Below are positions 1 through 10,645 of a DNA stretch of 64,000 nt, piece by piece. The position numbers were made by a program, and so were the translations under genes. Numbering within the stretch: position 1 is the first letter of the stretch; each line of letters begins with the position of its first letter. The notes under the pieces are model-generated. The model did no database searches. It saw nothing but the letters and a program-made list of their open reading frames with translations, and had not been told where the DNA came from. The stretch comes from Gari tellinella (lineage: Eukaryota; Mollusca; Bivalvia; Cardiida; Psammobiidae): assembly GCA_922989275.2 (NCBI GenBank), contig OV277862.1, positions 24,347,543 to 24,411,542 on the forward strand, read 5' to 3'.

Positions 1-590
1 GACTTTCAAAGGGTTATTTGTTTAAGTAATATTTACATTCACCCTGTAAAGTCTTTATGTAACCCTATTAAAAAATATGCAGTCATCTGCCGATGAACCT
101 ACAACTCGAAACTGGATCTATCTAGTTCGGATTTCCCCCGTGCTACTTCTTCAAATAGACTACATCGGGCACTTAACAATAAGCTCCCATTGGTCGACGG
201 TCATATGACACTAGCGGAGTGATACAGACCCATAGGTCGTTGCCATCGCGTTGCTATGTGTGTAAATGGGTTAAGAAAACAACCGCGACCTGTATTTTTA
301 GAATGTGCTTTGGCAATAGATATTCAAGTTGCACTGCTATTTGTTTGCCTTGTAAGTCTTTTCCATTCACAGAGAGAAAGTTTAATGGAAAAAATCCTGA
401 TTTTTTAATACAGTTACAGTACATGTAGTTGGGACTACTTTCTCACCATATTTAGAAACTGGAATGGCTATTACATCGACATTACATCTATCAAACCTCG
501 TTGACCGGTATATGATTAATTTTTATACAGAAAAACAAATCTGGCCAATAAACACATTAAATTGACAAGACAGAAAAAATAAATATAAAT
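1..590. other. AT-rich stretch, nothing recognised
   Basis: I see no coding motif, terminal inverted repeat or tandem structure here. Short open frames lack codon or family support. Confidence 0.5.
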
Positions 591-726
591 ATAAGGAATA
601 AACAACATCTCTTTGCCGCTCATGACGGTATGACTACATTAGCTTCGGGGTTTACGGAATTTACCCCCTGCGAAGCTAATGTAGTCATACAGTCATGAAC
701 GTCAAAAACATGTTGTTTATTCCTAT
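591..726. mobile_element. Fold-back MITE, 136 bp
   Basis: The ends ATAAGGAATAAACAACAT and ATGTTGTTTATTCCTAT are inverted. An inner pair (ATGACTACATTAGCTTCG / CGAAGCTAATGTAGTCAT) flanks a short loop with GGGGT/ACCCC complementarity, so most of the element can form one hairpin. It has no coding capacity. The layout (own termini, strong central hairpin) matches the MITEs further right, although the sequence differs. Confidence 0.75.
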
Positions 727-837
727 AGTACATTTGCACGGAGTTTATTGTAGTCGCTCTAATCGAAACTGTAAACGTCCTTTAGGGAAATAAACCAGTA
801 TGAAAGAAATTGCAGTATAAAATAAAATAAAACGGAA

Positions 838-1066
838 TGGCTATTGACAGTCGACTGTCAATAGCGATTTCACGTCAAATTCGCTAGTGACAGTCGACTG
901 TCAATAGCGGTTTTACGTTAAAATCGCTATTGACAGTCGACTGTCACTAGCGAATTTGACGTGAAATCGCTATTGACAGTCGACTGACACTAGCGATTTT
1001 AACGTAAAACCGCTATTGACAGTCGACTGTCACTAGCGAATTTGACGTGAAATCGCTATTGACAGA
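838..1066. repeat. 43-bp alternating palindromic satellite, block 1
   Basis: The 14-mer GACAGTCGACTGTC (itself a palindrome with a central GTCGAC) starts at 846, 889, 932, 975 and 1018, and a truncated copy lies at 1061, so the period is exactly 43 bp. Between the 14-mers two spacer types alternate in both orientations: one contains TTTCACGTCAAA, the other TTTTAACGTAAAA. The order reads A, B-reversed, A-reversed, B, A-reversed. Every junction is a palindrome, so the block can fold in many registers. A second block lies at 6219-6364. Confidence 0.9.
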
Positions 1067-1524
1067 CGTAAGTAAGAACTTTTCTTTGGATACTAATATT
1101 TCAATATAATTTTTATGATCTCTTTACTTCATGTACGTAATGAATCTTTACTGAACTTGTTCTCATATTGTCGAAAACAGTGATAATCTGGCGATAAAAT
1201 TTAGACATCATCCCTTCTTCAATATTGAATAGATATAATGTTGGCTTCCATAATGTTATGTTGTTTGTCTGTCTACCTGTCTTCCCGTCCGCCCGAGCTC
1301 ACACGCCGGTACTTGTGTGGCTAAATTACCTAGTCACAAAAATGAAAATCACGAAATCTGGTCATCTCTCGTGACATTAAAAATTGACCATCTCTTTTGA
1401 CATTAACCTTGCTAGTAATCGGAATAAGGTTGTGATTAGCTTCTAGATCATTTTATTTTAAGATAAAGCAAAATGAAATTATTTGTTATGTGGCTAGCCA
1501 AAGGTGTAATGAAACATAGGTAAA
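1067..1524. other. Non-coding, nothing recognised
   Basis: A pyrimidine-rich tract (about 1260-1305) is the only compositional feature. Confidence 0.4.
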
Positions 1525-1642
1525 CCTCGTCCTTCCGTCCTCCGTTCCATTATGTCCTGTCCTGTCTGTATATATGTCCGTCCGTCTGTCCCTCTGTATG
1601 TATGTCTGCTTCTGTCTCTGTCTCTCTGTCTCTGTCTCTCTG
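1525..1642. repeat. Pyrimidine-rich TGTC/TCTG simple repeat
   Basis: Runs of TGTCTGTC, CCGTCCGTC and TCTCTGTCTCTG form a degenerate microsatellite. Apparent proteins on either strand here are repeat translations. Confidence 0.8.
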
Positions 1643-1934
1643 TATCAATCTACGTTTTTCCATCACTCTGTCTCGTTCACACATCAAATAACTGTTATTG
1701 CTTACTAACACAACATTGTCAGCTTCACAGCTACATGTATGTTGTTTTACCATACGCTTTTCATGTGAAGAGGAACGATGTAAATGGAAGAGGGTTTGGA
1801 TCCTTATCAGAGGCTGAACTACTCATACCCTGATCTAATCATAATTGCAACTGCCAATGCCTACATCGGATTTTGGTTTCACACTTTTTGTCCACAAAGG
1901 CGACTTAGAGCACTTCTACCGGCCGCTCCTCCAC

Positions 1935-2075
1935 ATAAGAACCACAAATGAATATCCAGTTACTGTATTGAATACAGGTTGTAGCTTAAAGCGAGATGAA
2001 AGAAAGCAAAAACACTCCTACAGGGGATTTCTGTTATACTGTTATCCTTATTTAAGCAGTTTGCTGCCATGCATA
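1935..2075 (+). mobile_element. TA-3-like MITE relic
   Basis: The order of blocks (AATACAGGTTGTAGCTTAAA, a CTCCTACAGGGGA loop, then a segment ending in TTATTTAAGCAG) parallels the TA-3 copy at 51285-51498. Stem pairing is only partial and no terminal repeats are clear, so this is an old copy. Confidence 0.45.
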
Positions 2076-2327
2076 CTTGAATATGGGTGATTTGCAAAAT
2101 TGGCTTTACAGGGAAATAATTAAGATAGTTTAAGCATGTTTGATCGCGGATCTCATACAGGAGTTCTTTAGAAAATAAAAAAAAATAAGGAATTGTTATT
2201 GTTATTGTGCACTATCAATATATCGCCAAATTGAAAACTTTATATCGCCTAGATTTTGTTTTGAAATAATAACATAATACAACCATTTTATGTTTAACAC
2301 TGCACAGGGAGCTCATGAGCGACACAA

Positions 2328-2392
2328 TTCTAAAACCCTGATCAAACGCAGCGCCTTACGCGTGTCGTCTAATCAGGGATTACGATAGTTGT
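2328..2392. repeat. Decayed GACGCC-core hairpin
   Basis: CCCTGATCAAACGC and GTCGTCTAATCAGGG are degraded inverted arms around a CCTTACGCG centre, recognisable by comparison with intact cores such as 49861-49915. Confidence 0.5.
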
Positions 2393-2539
2393 CCCTCAAT
2401 AAGCCACCATTTCACATATGACGTTATATATGTAGAAATTAAGATATTGTTACATTGCATGAGCAAAGGGAAAATTGACAGTATTATCAATTATATCTTG
2501 ACACGTTCTTTCGTCACCATAAAAATAGAGCAATCTGAC

Positions 2540-2567
2540 CGTGGTATATTTTGCGATATACCACGGT
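2540..2567. repeat. Short perfect hairpin
   Basis: CCGTGGTATAT and ATATACCACGG pair around TTTGCG. A further half-copy (CCGCGGTATAT) lies near 2697, so this may be the inner part of a larger degraded fold-back element. Confidence 0.6.
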
Positions 2568-2799
2568 TGTGACATGACGTTATAAAATATAATGGTAAAT
2601 GACGTCTTGAGGCATTTCTTGAGTTATGCCAATCTATTAGTCAAGATTGGTGACATATCAACATTTCATGGTAAAACCGAAAAAATCGATGTTCTACCGC
2701 GGTATATCGTCAAATATATCACATTCGGTAATTCAAATATGCGCCATGTAATCAGGCGGGCTATGCGAGTTTAAACTAGTTTGGATCGAGGATCAGGTC

Positions 2800-3754
2800 C
2801 CGCATTTCTTGTGGTCTGACCCTCAATTCATATTTTTTACATAGGCCTTGCGTTCAATATATACACTTGTGTATCCAGCTAACTGTGTTTGTCCACGATC
2901 TTTTGGTAGGTACTAAAGTATTTCAATAATAATTAAGGAGCCAAAAACAACATTTTAATAGGCATAATCAATATTTACTTAATTTGACTATCGAATCCGC
3001 TTCCCAAGGTAGCCTTGCTCGATTTTTCTTCCCAAAGTAACTTTCCCGTATATCTCTGATTTTCCCGATTTCCATTGCGTTTTTTTCAGAACCAGTAGCA
3101 TATAATTCGATTATTTCTCAATTTAACAGCAAACTTTGCTGAAAATGTACTTTTAGAGATACGCAAACCTAGAATTTTACCGAATAATTGGTTTCGCTGA
3201 ACACAGTAGCCCTTCTTCTTGCGTGCTCTCCAGCCAGTTTTCCACCGATCTAGCAAAAACACCGTATTTAATCCGCGATAAAGGTTAACACGATCAAAGC
3301 TTACTACTTTCTCGTTCGAATTGGCAAATAAAATACTTACAGCTCTTTCAAATTTTCAATCGAGGCAAAATAGGTCTGGACATGGTAGCTTTTATGACGT
3401 CAAAGTCACGTGGTATTACCACACTGAAAAAGGTCTAGCTATGCCTCTGACCTGTGTCCCCAAATTGCCTAGCCTACATGCCTGTAAATCCCAATTAAAT
3501 TTGATGAAAATACTAAATTCTTATACAATCTAAAGGGTAACAAAAAGCAAAGACATATTTGAATGCCTATCTAGATGATGAGTAATACCCAATTAACTAC
3601 GCCCGAAGGAACAGAGTCCCCCGCCCCCACCATAATTTTTCCAATATTGATTGCAATTTTTTTTTTACATAGATTTGTGTTGGTATTGTAACTATTTTGA
3701 ATGTGCGAAGCACCCCTTACCACCCCACCCGCAGAATGCACAAGAGACCATCTA
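2800..3754. other. Non-coding, nothing recognised
   Basis: AT-rich sequence with poly-T and C-rich runs (about 3620-3735). No repeat partner was found elsewhere in the window. Confidence 0.4.
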
Positions 3755-3880
3755 GAAATACAGGCCTACAATTTCTCCGGATTTCCTAAATCTCCGGATT
3801 TTTCATAATTTCTGCGGATCTCCGGATTTTTCCGAAATCTCCGGATTTTTTCAAAAATCTTCCAAAAAAATCCTAATCCC
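3755..3880. repeat. TCTCCGGATTTTTC minisatellite on a CAG-6 relic
   Basis: The left edge (CAGGCCTACAATTTCTCCGG) matches the left end of the CAG-6 element at 43790, after which the CTCCGGATTTTT block is repeated about four times. The rest of the element is missing. The simplest reading is a CAG-6 terminus whose subterminal motif expanded. Confidence 0.55.
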
Positions 3881-4149
3881 CGATTCAGTGTGGTAGACAG
3901 CACCTTCTCGGACTTTAAAATAAGAGAAAAGCAATAGAAGTATTTCGAATGCTATTCTTTTATTGGTATTTCAAATAAAAAAAGTTCCCCTTAGTGTCTA
4001 AGTTAGTGACAGTGCGTACAATAATTGGATAGGTAGGGGTTAATGGCCGAAAAACAACCTGTCGAAAAAATTATCCTATATTAAATAATTTGATATGTTA
4101 TTTTGATTCGAATATTAACATAGTAGATTTATGTATTATTTTACCTATA

Positions 4150-4285
4150 ACTCCCTCAGAACGCACCATTGATCATCTGGGAATTAACTTGTGCAGGGGG
4201 AGCATGCCCCAAGACACCCCTAGTAAGAGTGCGTACTGTGGTTCTGAGGACCCATTGGAGCAGGACCTGTACTGTTTTTAATTTT
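4150..4285. repeat. Dispersed repeat fragment with GGGGGAGCATGCCCC
   Basis: A GC-rich island in AT-rich DNA holds a near-palindrome GGGGGAGCATGCCCC followed by GACACCCCTAG. It resembles the 3' part of a repeat common in invertebrate genomes, but this is from memory and no second copy is present here. Confidence 0.3.
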
Positions 4286-4369
4286 ATCATGTACAGTACT
4301 GTAAAAAACAATATTTTACAGTGGAAACTGAATTTGTCCATTTGATGTTCTAGAATATGAGTTCAGTTT

Positions 4370-4740
4370 GAATATACTTACAGTGTATTAGTGACCAGAA
4401 CTATTGTCCTGTGCAAACAATGCAGACCAACTTCAGAAGTCTCCTAAATGAGTTCTCTGATCAGGATAAGTCCTGTTTGTCATTTTGTAATAAACTGTAT
4501 AAAATTTGATAAAGTTAAAAATTTAAAAGTTTGTGTTATTTGGAAGCTGGAATTTTCCATTTTCTGTTTCAGGGGAGAAAAACGCCGACGTTTTAATATG
4601 TTAACAGTGTAGTAGTGACTGCTGAAAACTTGTTCTGTCAAAACACTATATACCCAGATCAAATGGCCCCTAAAGATCAGGGTGTGCACTGTTTGATATT
4701 TTGTAATAGATTGTATATAACAACCTTTAATATTTAGTCA
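4370..4740. mobile_element. Two old TTAA-3-like relics
   Basis: Two successive segments each have a GTGACC... GATCAGG ...CTGTTTG arrangement (near 4390-4490 and 4610-4700) and a TTTCAGGGGAG block near 4568 like the right part of the TTAA-3 copy at 39457-39708. Arms are strongly diverged. Confidence 0.4.
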
Positions 4741-5059
4741 AATATGGACGTCATAATTGGAAACAAAAAACGTCCATTTGATAATTGAATGGGACAGCTA
4801 TATAATGTCAAAGTACATGTACACTATGTTAATTTGTGATCTATACAATAGTTATGAATTTTTATGTTTTATGGTTCTGTTTTCACTGATGAAAATCTTT
4901 AAATGATCATAGTTGAAAGTAATAGATTTCTGAGAATGAAGATAAAGCTGTTAAATTTGTTTTCCAGATTATGATTTTATCTTCTCTTTGTCTTATGAAA
5001 TCACTTTTTTGATGTTTCATTTGGGATATTCACATCATTCTATTGATGTAAACTTTATT

Positions 5060-5205
5060 TTTAGAGTGCCCTCAGAATGTCCCATTTTCGGTGCAAGTTT
5101 CACAAATGTTTCGAGGGAGACCCCCTTCCGACCCCCTTCCAATACCCTCCCTGCCTGTGCCCCCCCCCCCCCCCCCGAAAAAAATTCTGGATCCGGCCTT
5201 GCAAT
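5060..5205 (-). repeat. Repeat terminus with long C tract
   Basis: About eighteen C residues (5161-5176 and flanks) followed by GAAAAAAATTCTGGATCCGG look like one end of a dispersed element. Coding frames across it are translations of the homopolymer. Confidence 0.35.
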
Positions 5206-5361
5206 TGGTCTATCTACGCCCCCTTGGCTTCCTATTGGGTTAGTGTACATACACTCACTGGTCTGATTCTACGTTGGTCACCAAAGCCTATACACGCCAT
5301 CTAATACATGACGTGGGCGTTCTTTTTCAAGTCATACCAATAAGGAATTATTTCCCCACAC

Positions 5362-5650
5362 ATTGGACTACGGTACTAGGGGTCGTGAGTTCGATCCCCC
5401 GCCGGACCAGCGGTCTGACTAGGTTTTTTTTTCTGAATCCCCGATGATGTACAGAAATGTTCTTGAGCAAGACATGTACCGCGAGTTGCTCCTCTCCACC
5501 CAGGGGTTAAGATGGGTACCTGTGAAGGGTCTGAGTCGGTACTGCGGCTGCATTTGACTGCGCCATATGTTAGCAGTGCTCAATATTGTAGGCAAGATGG
5601 CTCAATGATCAGTCGGCCGAGCGGTCATTCGGACTGAAAGTAGACTTTAA
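5362..5650 (+). mobile_element. tRNA-derived SINE, MetaSINE-like body
   Basis: An RNA polymerase III B-box (GAGTTCGATCCCCC, 5389-5402) ends a degraded tRNA-like head. The body holds the CTCCACCCAGGGGTTAAGAT / GGGTACCTGTGAAGG block and a 3' part ending near GGACTGAAAGTAGAC. tRNA-headed SINEs with such a conserved middle are known from molluscs (MetaSINE group). That name is from memory and unchecked. The A-box is poor, so the copy is probably inactive. Confidence 0.65.
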
Positions 5651-5847
5651 CTTGGTATATTATTACTATACAACTAGCTATATTTTAAAAAATTAATGGA
5701 AGATAAAGAGAGTGAAATAAAATTGATATATAAATATTTCTCTTCCGCTTTTTACTTCCTTTTAATCGATAAACAAAGGCAAACTTCATAAAATTCACAT
5801 ACGATTAACGTTACTAGGGAGTGCTGCCTTAAGTTCAGTTCACAATA

Positions 5848-6159
5848 CAGTACTGAACCTTATTAAATTAACAATTTTTGCAATTCGCTTGCAATTCGGT
5901 TGCAATTCGAGGGCAATTCGCTTGCGATTCAAAATACTAACTTTACCCTCGGGTAAGTTTTCTTGAATGGTGTATCTCAGAAATGTTCGCAAATATGAAT
6001 TCGTTTATGTTTTCGATTCCAATTTGGTCACAACATCTTTGGAACATTCTTGTACAAATATTCAAACGTAGGATTTGGTTTTTGAAGCGCCCGATTCGAT
6101 GGCAATTCGATGGCAATTCGCTTGCGATTATCGATTTAATTTAATAAGGTTCAGTACTG
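5848..6159. mobile_element. TA-312 MITE, intact copy 1
   Basis: Termini CAGTACTGAACCTTATTAAA and its inverse, flanked by TA on both sides (5846-5847, 6160-6161). Internally, GCAATTCG motifs recur four times near the left end and twice near the right end, like transposase-binding iterations. I see no difference from the copy at 45377-45688, which has the same length. TA duplication and CAGT ends fit Tc1/mariner. No coding capacity. Confidence 0.93.
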
Positions 6160-6218
6160 TAATAGTGTAAACATAATTATGCGCTACCACATAACCAAAT
6201 CATAACATAAAAATACAA

Positions 6219-6364
6219 ACGACTGTCACTAGCGATTTCACGTCAAATTCGCTAGTGACAGTCGACTGTCAATAGCGATTTTAACGTAAAACCGCTATTG
6301 ACAGTCGACTGTCAATAGCGAATTTGACGTGAAATCGCTAGTGACAGTCGTCAGTCACTAGCGC
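6219..6364. repeat. 43-bp alternating palindromic satellite, block 2
   Basis: The same 14-mer and spacers as at 838-1066, here in the order A, B, A-reversed, so the whole block is one large palindrome centred on the B spacer near 6285. Confidence 0.9.
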
Positions 6365-7079
6365 CTTCCAAAATAAAACTGCTTTTTAGCTTCATTTCAG
6401 TATTGTTTAGGCTCTAGTTATCAGCCCTTGATGTACTCTACTATACTAGAATTATGAGATTGTCTTCCAAAATTGTTTACATGCTATATTACAAATTAGT
6501 TTCAATAAGTGTAATTTAGATTGAACGCATTTAAAATTACAATGTAATTAAAATTAATTGGAAAGATATTAGTCAAATACCTTCGACCCAGATCGTACTC
6601 GGAGTTACTCGGCGTCTGATCACGATGCAACTGTTTACAAATACCTGTGTATTTGGAATAAGGCAGTGGAAGTGTAAGGTTCGATATGTCTTTGAACGAA
6701 ATGTCGCAAACAAATTGGACTTAAGTCAGACGCAATGTTTGATCAGAAGCCAAAATGCATGACATTTCTTCTGTCAAATAGTAAAATATATAAACGAAAA
6801 ATTTATCCAATTGAGATTTTCAAAGAATTGTAATACACTGTACCTTGGATTGAAAAACAAAAAATACATGCAATTACTTTTATGTAAAATATATAGCATA
6901 CCTACTAAACAACTTTTTTTTTTATCAAATTCAAACCTTATCCTGCTTATCAGAGATTCTCGCATGAATCTGCTTTTCTGTGTATCTCGAATTCCGGAAA
7001 TGCTGATGACTTTCACATGATCTTTTCGGCACGTGCTTAGAGTAAAATTTTTACATCAACAAAAGATTGTTTAACTTCA
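6365..7079. other. Non-coding, nothing recognised
   Basis: AT-rich. An open frame of about 80 codons on the minus strand (6774-7016) and its plus-strand counterpart are low complexity without a family match. Confidence 0.4.
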
Positions 7080-7082
7080 GTG

Positions 7083-7160
7083 TCTTCTCTGTTAGCGCAG
7101 TTGGTAAAGTGATTGACTAGCAAACCAAAGGTTCCAGGTTTGATTCCCACTCGCTACAAA
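7083..7160 (+). repeat. tRNA-like SINE head, not a functional tRNA
   Basis: GTTAGCGCAGTTGGTAAAG is a good A-box and GGTTCCAGGTTTGATTCCC a passable B-box. The bases expected to form the acceptor stem (TCTCTGT against TCGCTAC) do not pair, and the T stem is broken. I therefore call a tRNA-derived retroposon head. Confidence 0.6.
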
Positions 7161-7534
7161 TCTTTTTTTTAAAATAAATTGTCCAATTAATTAATTGTCA
7201 ATTAATAATGCATTGACCAAAGGACAGGCTATGTTTAGTCACGTAATAATGAATACTATCAGATGCAAGTAGTGTCAAGTGACAACTTAACTTTGTAAGG
7301 ATTTATAACCTATATGACAGATGGCAGCTTAACACAGGACAAAAATAATGCTAAAAGATAGACTTTAAAAGAGCTTTTATGCATTAAGCAATCACCTGTC
7401 TTTAAAGATCTACAGGCTACCGTATTCAATGGTCCCTTATTACAGGTTTGACTTCTGGTATTATTTAGAGCTGACGGCATTTTAAAGTTGAACACAAGGG
7501 AGGTAACTCGTTTTTGTAACATTTTGTCAGAACT

Positions 7535-7914
7535 TCTGGAAATCATGTATAAAATTTAAATTCTACTGTAAATTTTCATTAATCTTTTGTGAACAGTAGT
7601 AATTTGAGATCTAGTGACTTTTCCAGAATGTTATTTCCAGAAAATACGTCATGAAATATTTTTGTTTGCACAATATCTTAGTCTCTGTACAGTTTACTTG
7701 AATATACAGAAATTATTGAGTTATATAATTTTATAAAGAAAATAACCCTGTTCATTAAAAAAGGAGCTTTTCTCGACAAATGGTCCTGTCAGAAAAAAAG
7801 GCACTGTAATTTTTTAATATTTTAACGATTTTTCACTCTCCATATGGAATTTTTCAATTTAATCAAGGTTTCAAAGAATTCTGACTCGGAATAAGCTGAC
7901 CGCGAACCACCTTA
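7535..7914 (+). repeat. Dispersed repeat pair, copy 1
   Basis: About 380 bp, from GGAAATCATGTATAAAAT to CGCGAACCACCTTAA, align almost throughout with 32420-32874 at visibly high identity with small indels. The shared end TTAAGGTGGTTCGCG (reverse strand) may be an element terminus. No terminal inverted partner was found. Confidence 0.8.
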
Positions 7915-8087
7915 ACAGATGTCATAGCAATGCAGTCTGTTACAGTCGGTGTCTTTTAATTGTGCACGCACAATTCATCTCAAATAAAATATCAAAATTA
8001 CATAGACCAGCCTGGCCATCGCCCAATCAGACCACTTAATTTTAAGCAGGAGCCTTTTAACATAGATTTCGGAGCATTTATCATTGG

Positions 8088-8160
8088 TTGAAATATTGTG
8101 AAAATGTTGTTGTTTCTGCTAAGGTAATAGTCCAACATAAGCTTTTTCAGATGTTATGCA
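8088..8160 (+). repeat. Fragment shared with the loop of the 58.6-59.6 kb palindrome
   Basis: GTTGTTGTTTCTGCTAAGGT followed by a diverged AATAGTCCAACATAAGCTTT and CAGATG matches 59088-59135, the spacer of the second palindrome locus. It implies that the spacer is itself a dispersed repeat. Confidence 0.6.
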
Positions 8161-8246
8161 TGAACTATTCTGCTATATGGACAAACAGTGTAGTACTTTT
8201 AGATCACGATGAAAGAGTTACATGTAGCATAAAATTAGTATTAATA

Positions 8247-8647
8247 CAGTATTCACTCATTACAACAACAACCAATGGGAGACAAGTAGTGTGTGTGTGT
8301 GTGTTGTGTTGTTCGGAAGGAATTGTTACAGGGATGAAATATATATACCCTTAGAGTGCTGAGCGTGCCTTGGCTTACATTGAAAACAGTTTGAACCCAG
8401 ATCAGACGCCGCGTAACGCGGCGTCTTACCTAGGTTCAAACCGTTTGTCACTCGTTTGTGTGTTTATTCTGTCAAATTGTCTAATTTGTAAAATTGAGGA
8501 AAAAACAGTAGACCACAATTTCAAGCGCACGATATTGCAGCAGTGAATTGTTACTAGACATAAAAGTATTGTATGGGCAACAGTTAAGAGCATTGTTGTC
8601 AGGAGAGAATCGTTGTTCGGGAGGGCCGTTGTAGGATGGGGGCACTG
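8247..8647 (+). mobile_element. TA-2 MITE with GACGCC core
   Basis: Degraded left terminus CAGTATTCACTCATTACAAC and right terminus GGGGGCACTG, each next to TA. A (GT)n run lies at about 8290-8304. The central hairpin at 8385-8443 pairs GTTTGAACC..GGTTCAAAC around GCCGCGTAACGCGGC. No coding capacity. Confidence 0.8.
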
Positions 8648-8964
8648 TAATGTGTATGATCATTCCCTTTCAAGCTAACGACACAGCAGCGTACACAAAA
8701 GCAGCTGATAATGGGAAAAAGTGATTTACCCTCATTTCCATCTGATTATCGATAAACATGCAGATCAAAGACACCTGATACTTGCTAATGATATACAGTT
8801 ACTTTTCCTGCTGATAAATATCGATGAACCAGTTCGGATTGTGACAGCGACCTTGTTCTATGGTATTTTCCCCTTCCGTCTAAACATATACATCATATAC
8901 ACAGAGGACAATACATTATTTATTCTCCAATAAAGGCGTTTGTACTATAAAAAATATTTCGATA

Positions 8965-9025
8965 GCAAACAGCATGGAACCTTATCAAACGCCGGGAGTC
9001 TGATCAGGCTCCAAACCGTTGCCAC
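8965..9025. repeat. Truncated GACGCC-core hairpin
   Basis: GGAACCTTATCAAACGCCGG and CTGATCAGGCTCC remain, but the central CCGGC half is deleted. Confidence 0.55.
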
Positions 9026-9262
9026 TCAGAGAAAAGGAAAAACCTTCAACATTTTTGAAAGTCGTCATATTGTACATTTAATTGTATTGCGTTTGCGTTA
9101 GATTTTGTTCAACTCTTTCACAGCAGCTACATGTCGCCACCAAAAAAAGTGTCGTATGGAGTATTTTTTTCAAGTTACAGAGATTTAAGGTATTTTTGAC
9201 TGAAGAAATGCCGTTACGAGTGTCCAACAGTTACGCACACTTATGCACAATATTCCGTAATA

Positions 9263-9508
9263 CAGTGGAGAATCTGTTATTCTTTCCCGTTTAAACGCAA
9301 ACGTACGCAAACGCAAAGCACTAAAACGTAGAAAAAAACAACTTTTGGACAATTCTGATATTTCATGTTTATCTTGGTGGCAAACAGTTTGGAGCCTGAT
9401 CAGACGCCGGGTAACCCGGCGTCTGGTCTGGCTCCAAACTGTTTGCACTACAAATAATAGTTTTAGCGTAAACGCGTTTATTGGGAAAGAATAACACATT
9501 CTCCACTG
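9263..9508 (-). mobile_element. TA-1 MITE, full length (reverse orientation)
   Basis: The 246-bp element runs from CAGTGGAGAATCTGTTATTC to its inverse (one mismatch), flanked by TA. The central hairpin (9383-9447) pairs GTTTGGAGCC with GGCTCCAAAC around GCCGGGTAACCCGGC. Compared with 29784-30029 the whole element is inverted. Confidence 0.93.
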
Positions 9509-9700
9509 TATATTATGGCGTGGTCCAAATTACTCTGCCTCTAACCGGAATCAGAACTATTTTAATTACAGTGCCTAAATCGCTTTCGAACCTTTTGTTT
9601 GGATCCAACTGGAATGCCGAATACTCGTTGTCTCATCTGTGTCCAAGTATTTTCAAATTTCATCACTGGACCAGGTATCAAACCATCTCATCTGTAAATG

Positions 9701-10500
9701 TTTGTCCATAAATTTTATCTTAATCAAATTGTGAAAAAGCGATGCCGTTTTGCGGGAAACTTACCACGTGTCCGTATTGCAGTTCCTGTGGCTGTTGTTC
9801 AGCGAACTCTCAGATGAAACGTTCTGATATTGACGTCCTGACGACGTTACGTTACTGTTGGCCTGCCTGGTAGTTGACGGCATTTTCAAGACTGAACAGC
9901 AACATTTCGCTATGCACGGGAGAAACGGGTACATGCAATCAATAAACGAACATATTACATGCAACTTGCCAGCATAAACCGTCCGCGAATCGCTCTCGAG
10001 TCCACCAATTTCGCTCACTTTCTGTTTGAACAGTCAAATATCAACAGCTTACCTCCATATTCAATAACGTTACTGCAGATGTAAAGCCGCAACTTTCACA
10101 TCTGCAGTAACGTTATTGAATATTGAAGTCAGCTATACATATTTTACTGTTCAAACAGAAAGTGAGCGAAATTGATTGACTTGAGAGCGATTCGCGGACG
10201 GTTTATGCTAGTAAGTTGCATGTAATATGTTCGTTTATTGATTGCATGCGCCCGTTTCTCCCGTGCATAGCGAAATGTTGCTGTTCAGTCTTGAAAATGA
10301 CGTCAACTACCAGTCAGGCCAACAGTAACGTAACGTCGTCAGGGCGTCAATATCAGAACGTCTCATCTAAGAGTTCGCTGAATAACAGCCACAGGAACTG
10401 CAATACAGACACGTGGTAAGTTTCCCGCAAAACGGCATCGCTTTTTCACAATTTGATTAAGATAAAATTTATGGACAAACAATTGTTACTTTGCCAATTT
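9701..10500. repeat. Array palindrome P1
   Basis: Left arm 9701-10083, right arm about 10098-10500. The centre is AACGTTACTGCAGATGT / ACATCTGCAGTAACGTT around AAAGCCGCAACTTTC, which itself can pair AAAG with CTTT. A long linker follows. The left flank is unique sequence. Confidence 0.9.
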
Positions 10501-10645
10501 TTTACTCATCACGCTATTTTGAATTGATATTCCGACACATTTACTGCATCAACAATCTTAATTGTGTTTTAGGGAGACGTGTACGTCATTGTCAACCACA
10601 TCTGCCACAGTGCAGAATCTCACAAGAGTCCCCCAGGAAGAGTGA
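10297..10645 (+). CDS. Two-exon 63-codon open frame in P1 (hypothetical)
   Basis: Exon 1 runs 10297-10415 from ATGACGTCAACT. A GTAAGT donor follows (ACGTG|GTAAGT). The 157-bp intron ends in GTGTTTTAG at 10572, and exon 2 reads to TGA at 10643-10645. Joining at TG|G keeps one frame, giving a Ser/Thr/Asn-rich product with no recognised domain, signal peptide or membrane segment. A polyadenylation signal AATAAA lies near 10871. Exon 2 also has a longer alternative open frame of about 72 codons ending at 10776 (product ends ..GLCHRVIK), but the matching exon 1 frame is stopped by TGA. Splice sites and stop recur in every long-linker unit, though young tandem copies would share them without selection. 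Expression is unknown. It could equally be a captured gene fragment. Confidence 0.4.

Noticed and set aside
7083..7160. tRNA gene
   Set aside because: A and B boxes are present, but acceptor and T stems do not pair. Better explained as a SINE head.
8290..8304. Functional Z-DNA or promoter element in the (GT)n run
   Set aside because: A short dinucleotide run inside a MITE. No supporting context.
9761..10018. Gene encoded on the minus strand of each left arm
   Set aside because: It is the mirror of exon 1. Downstream there is no exon 2 or acceptor in that orientation, and P3 has a stop.
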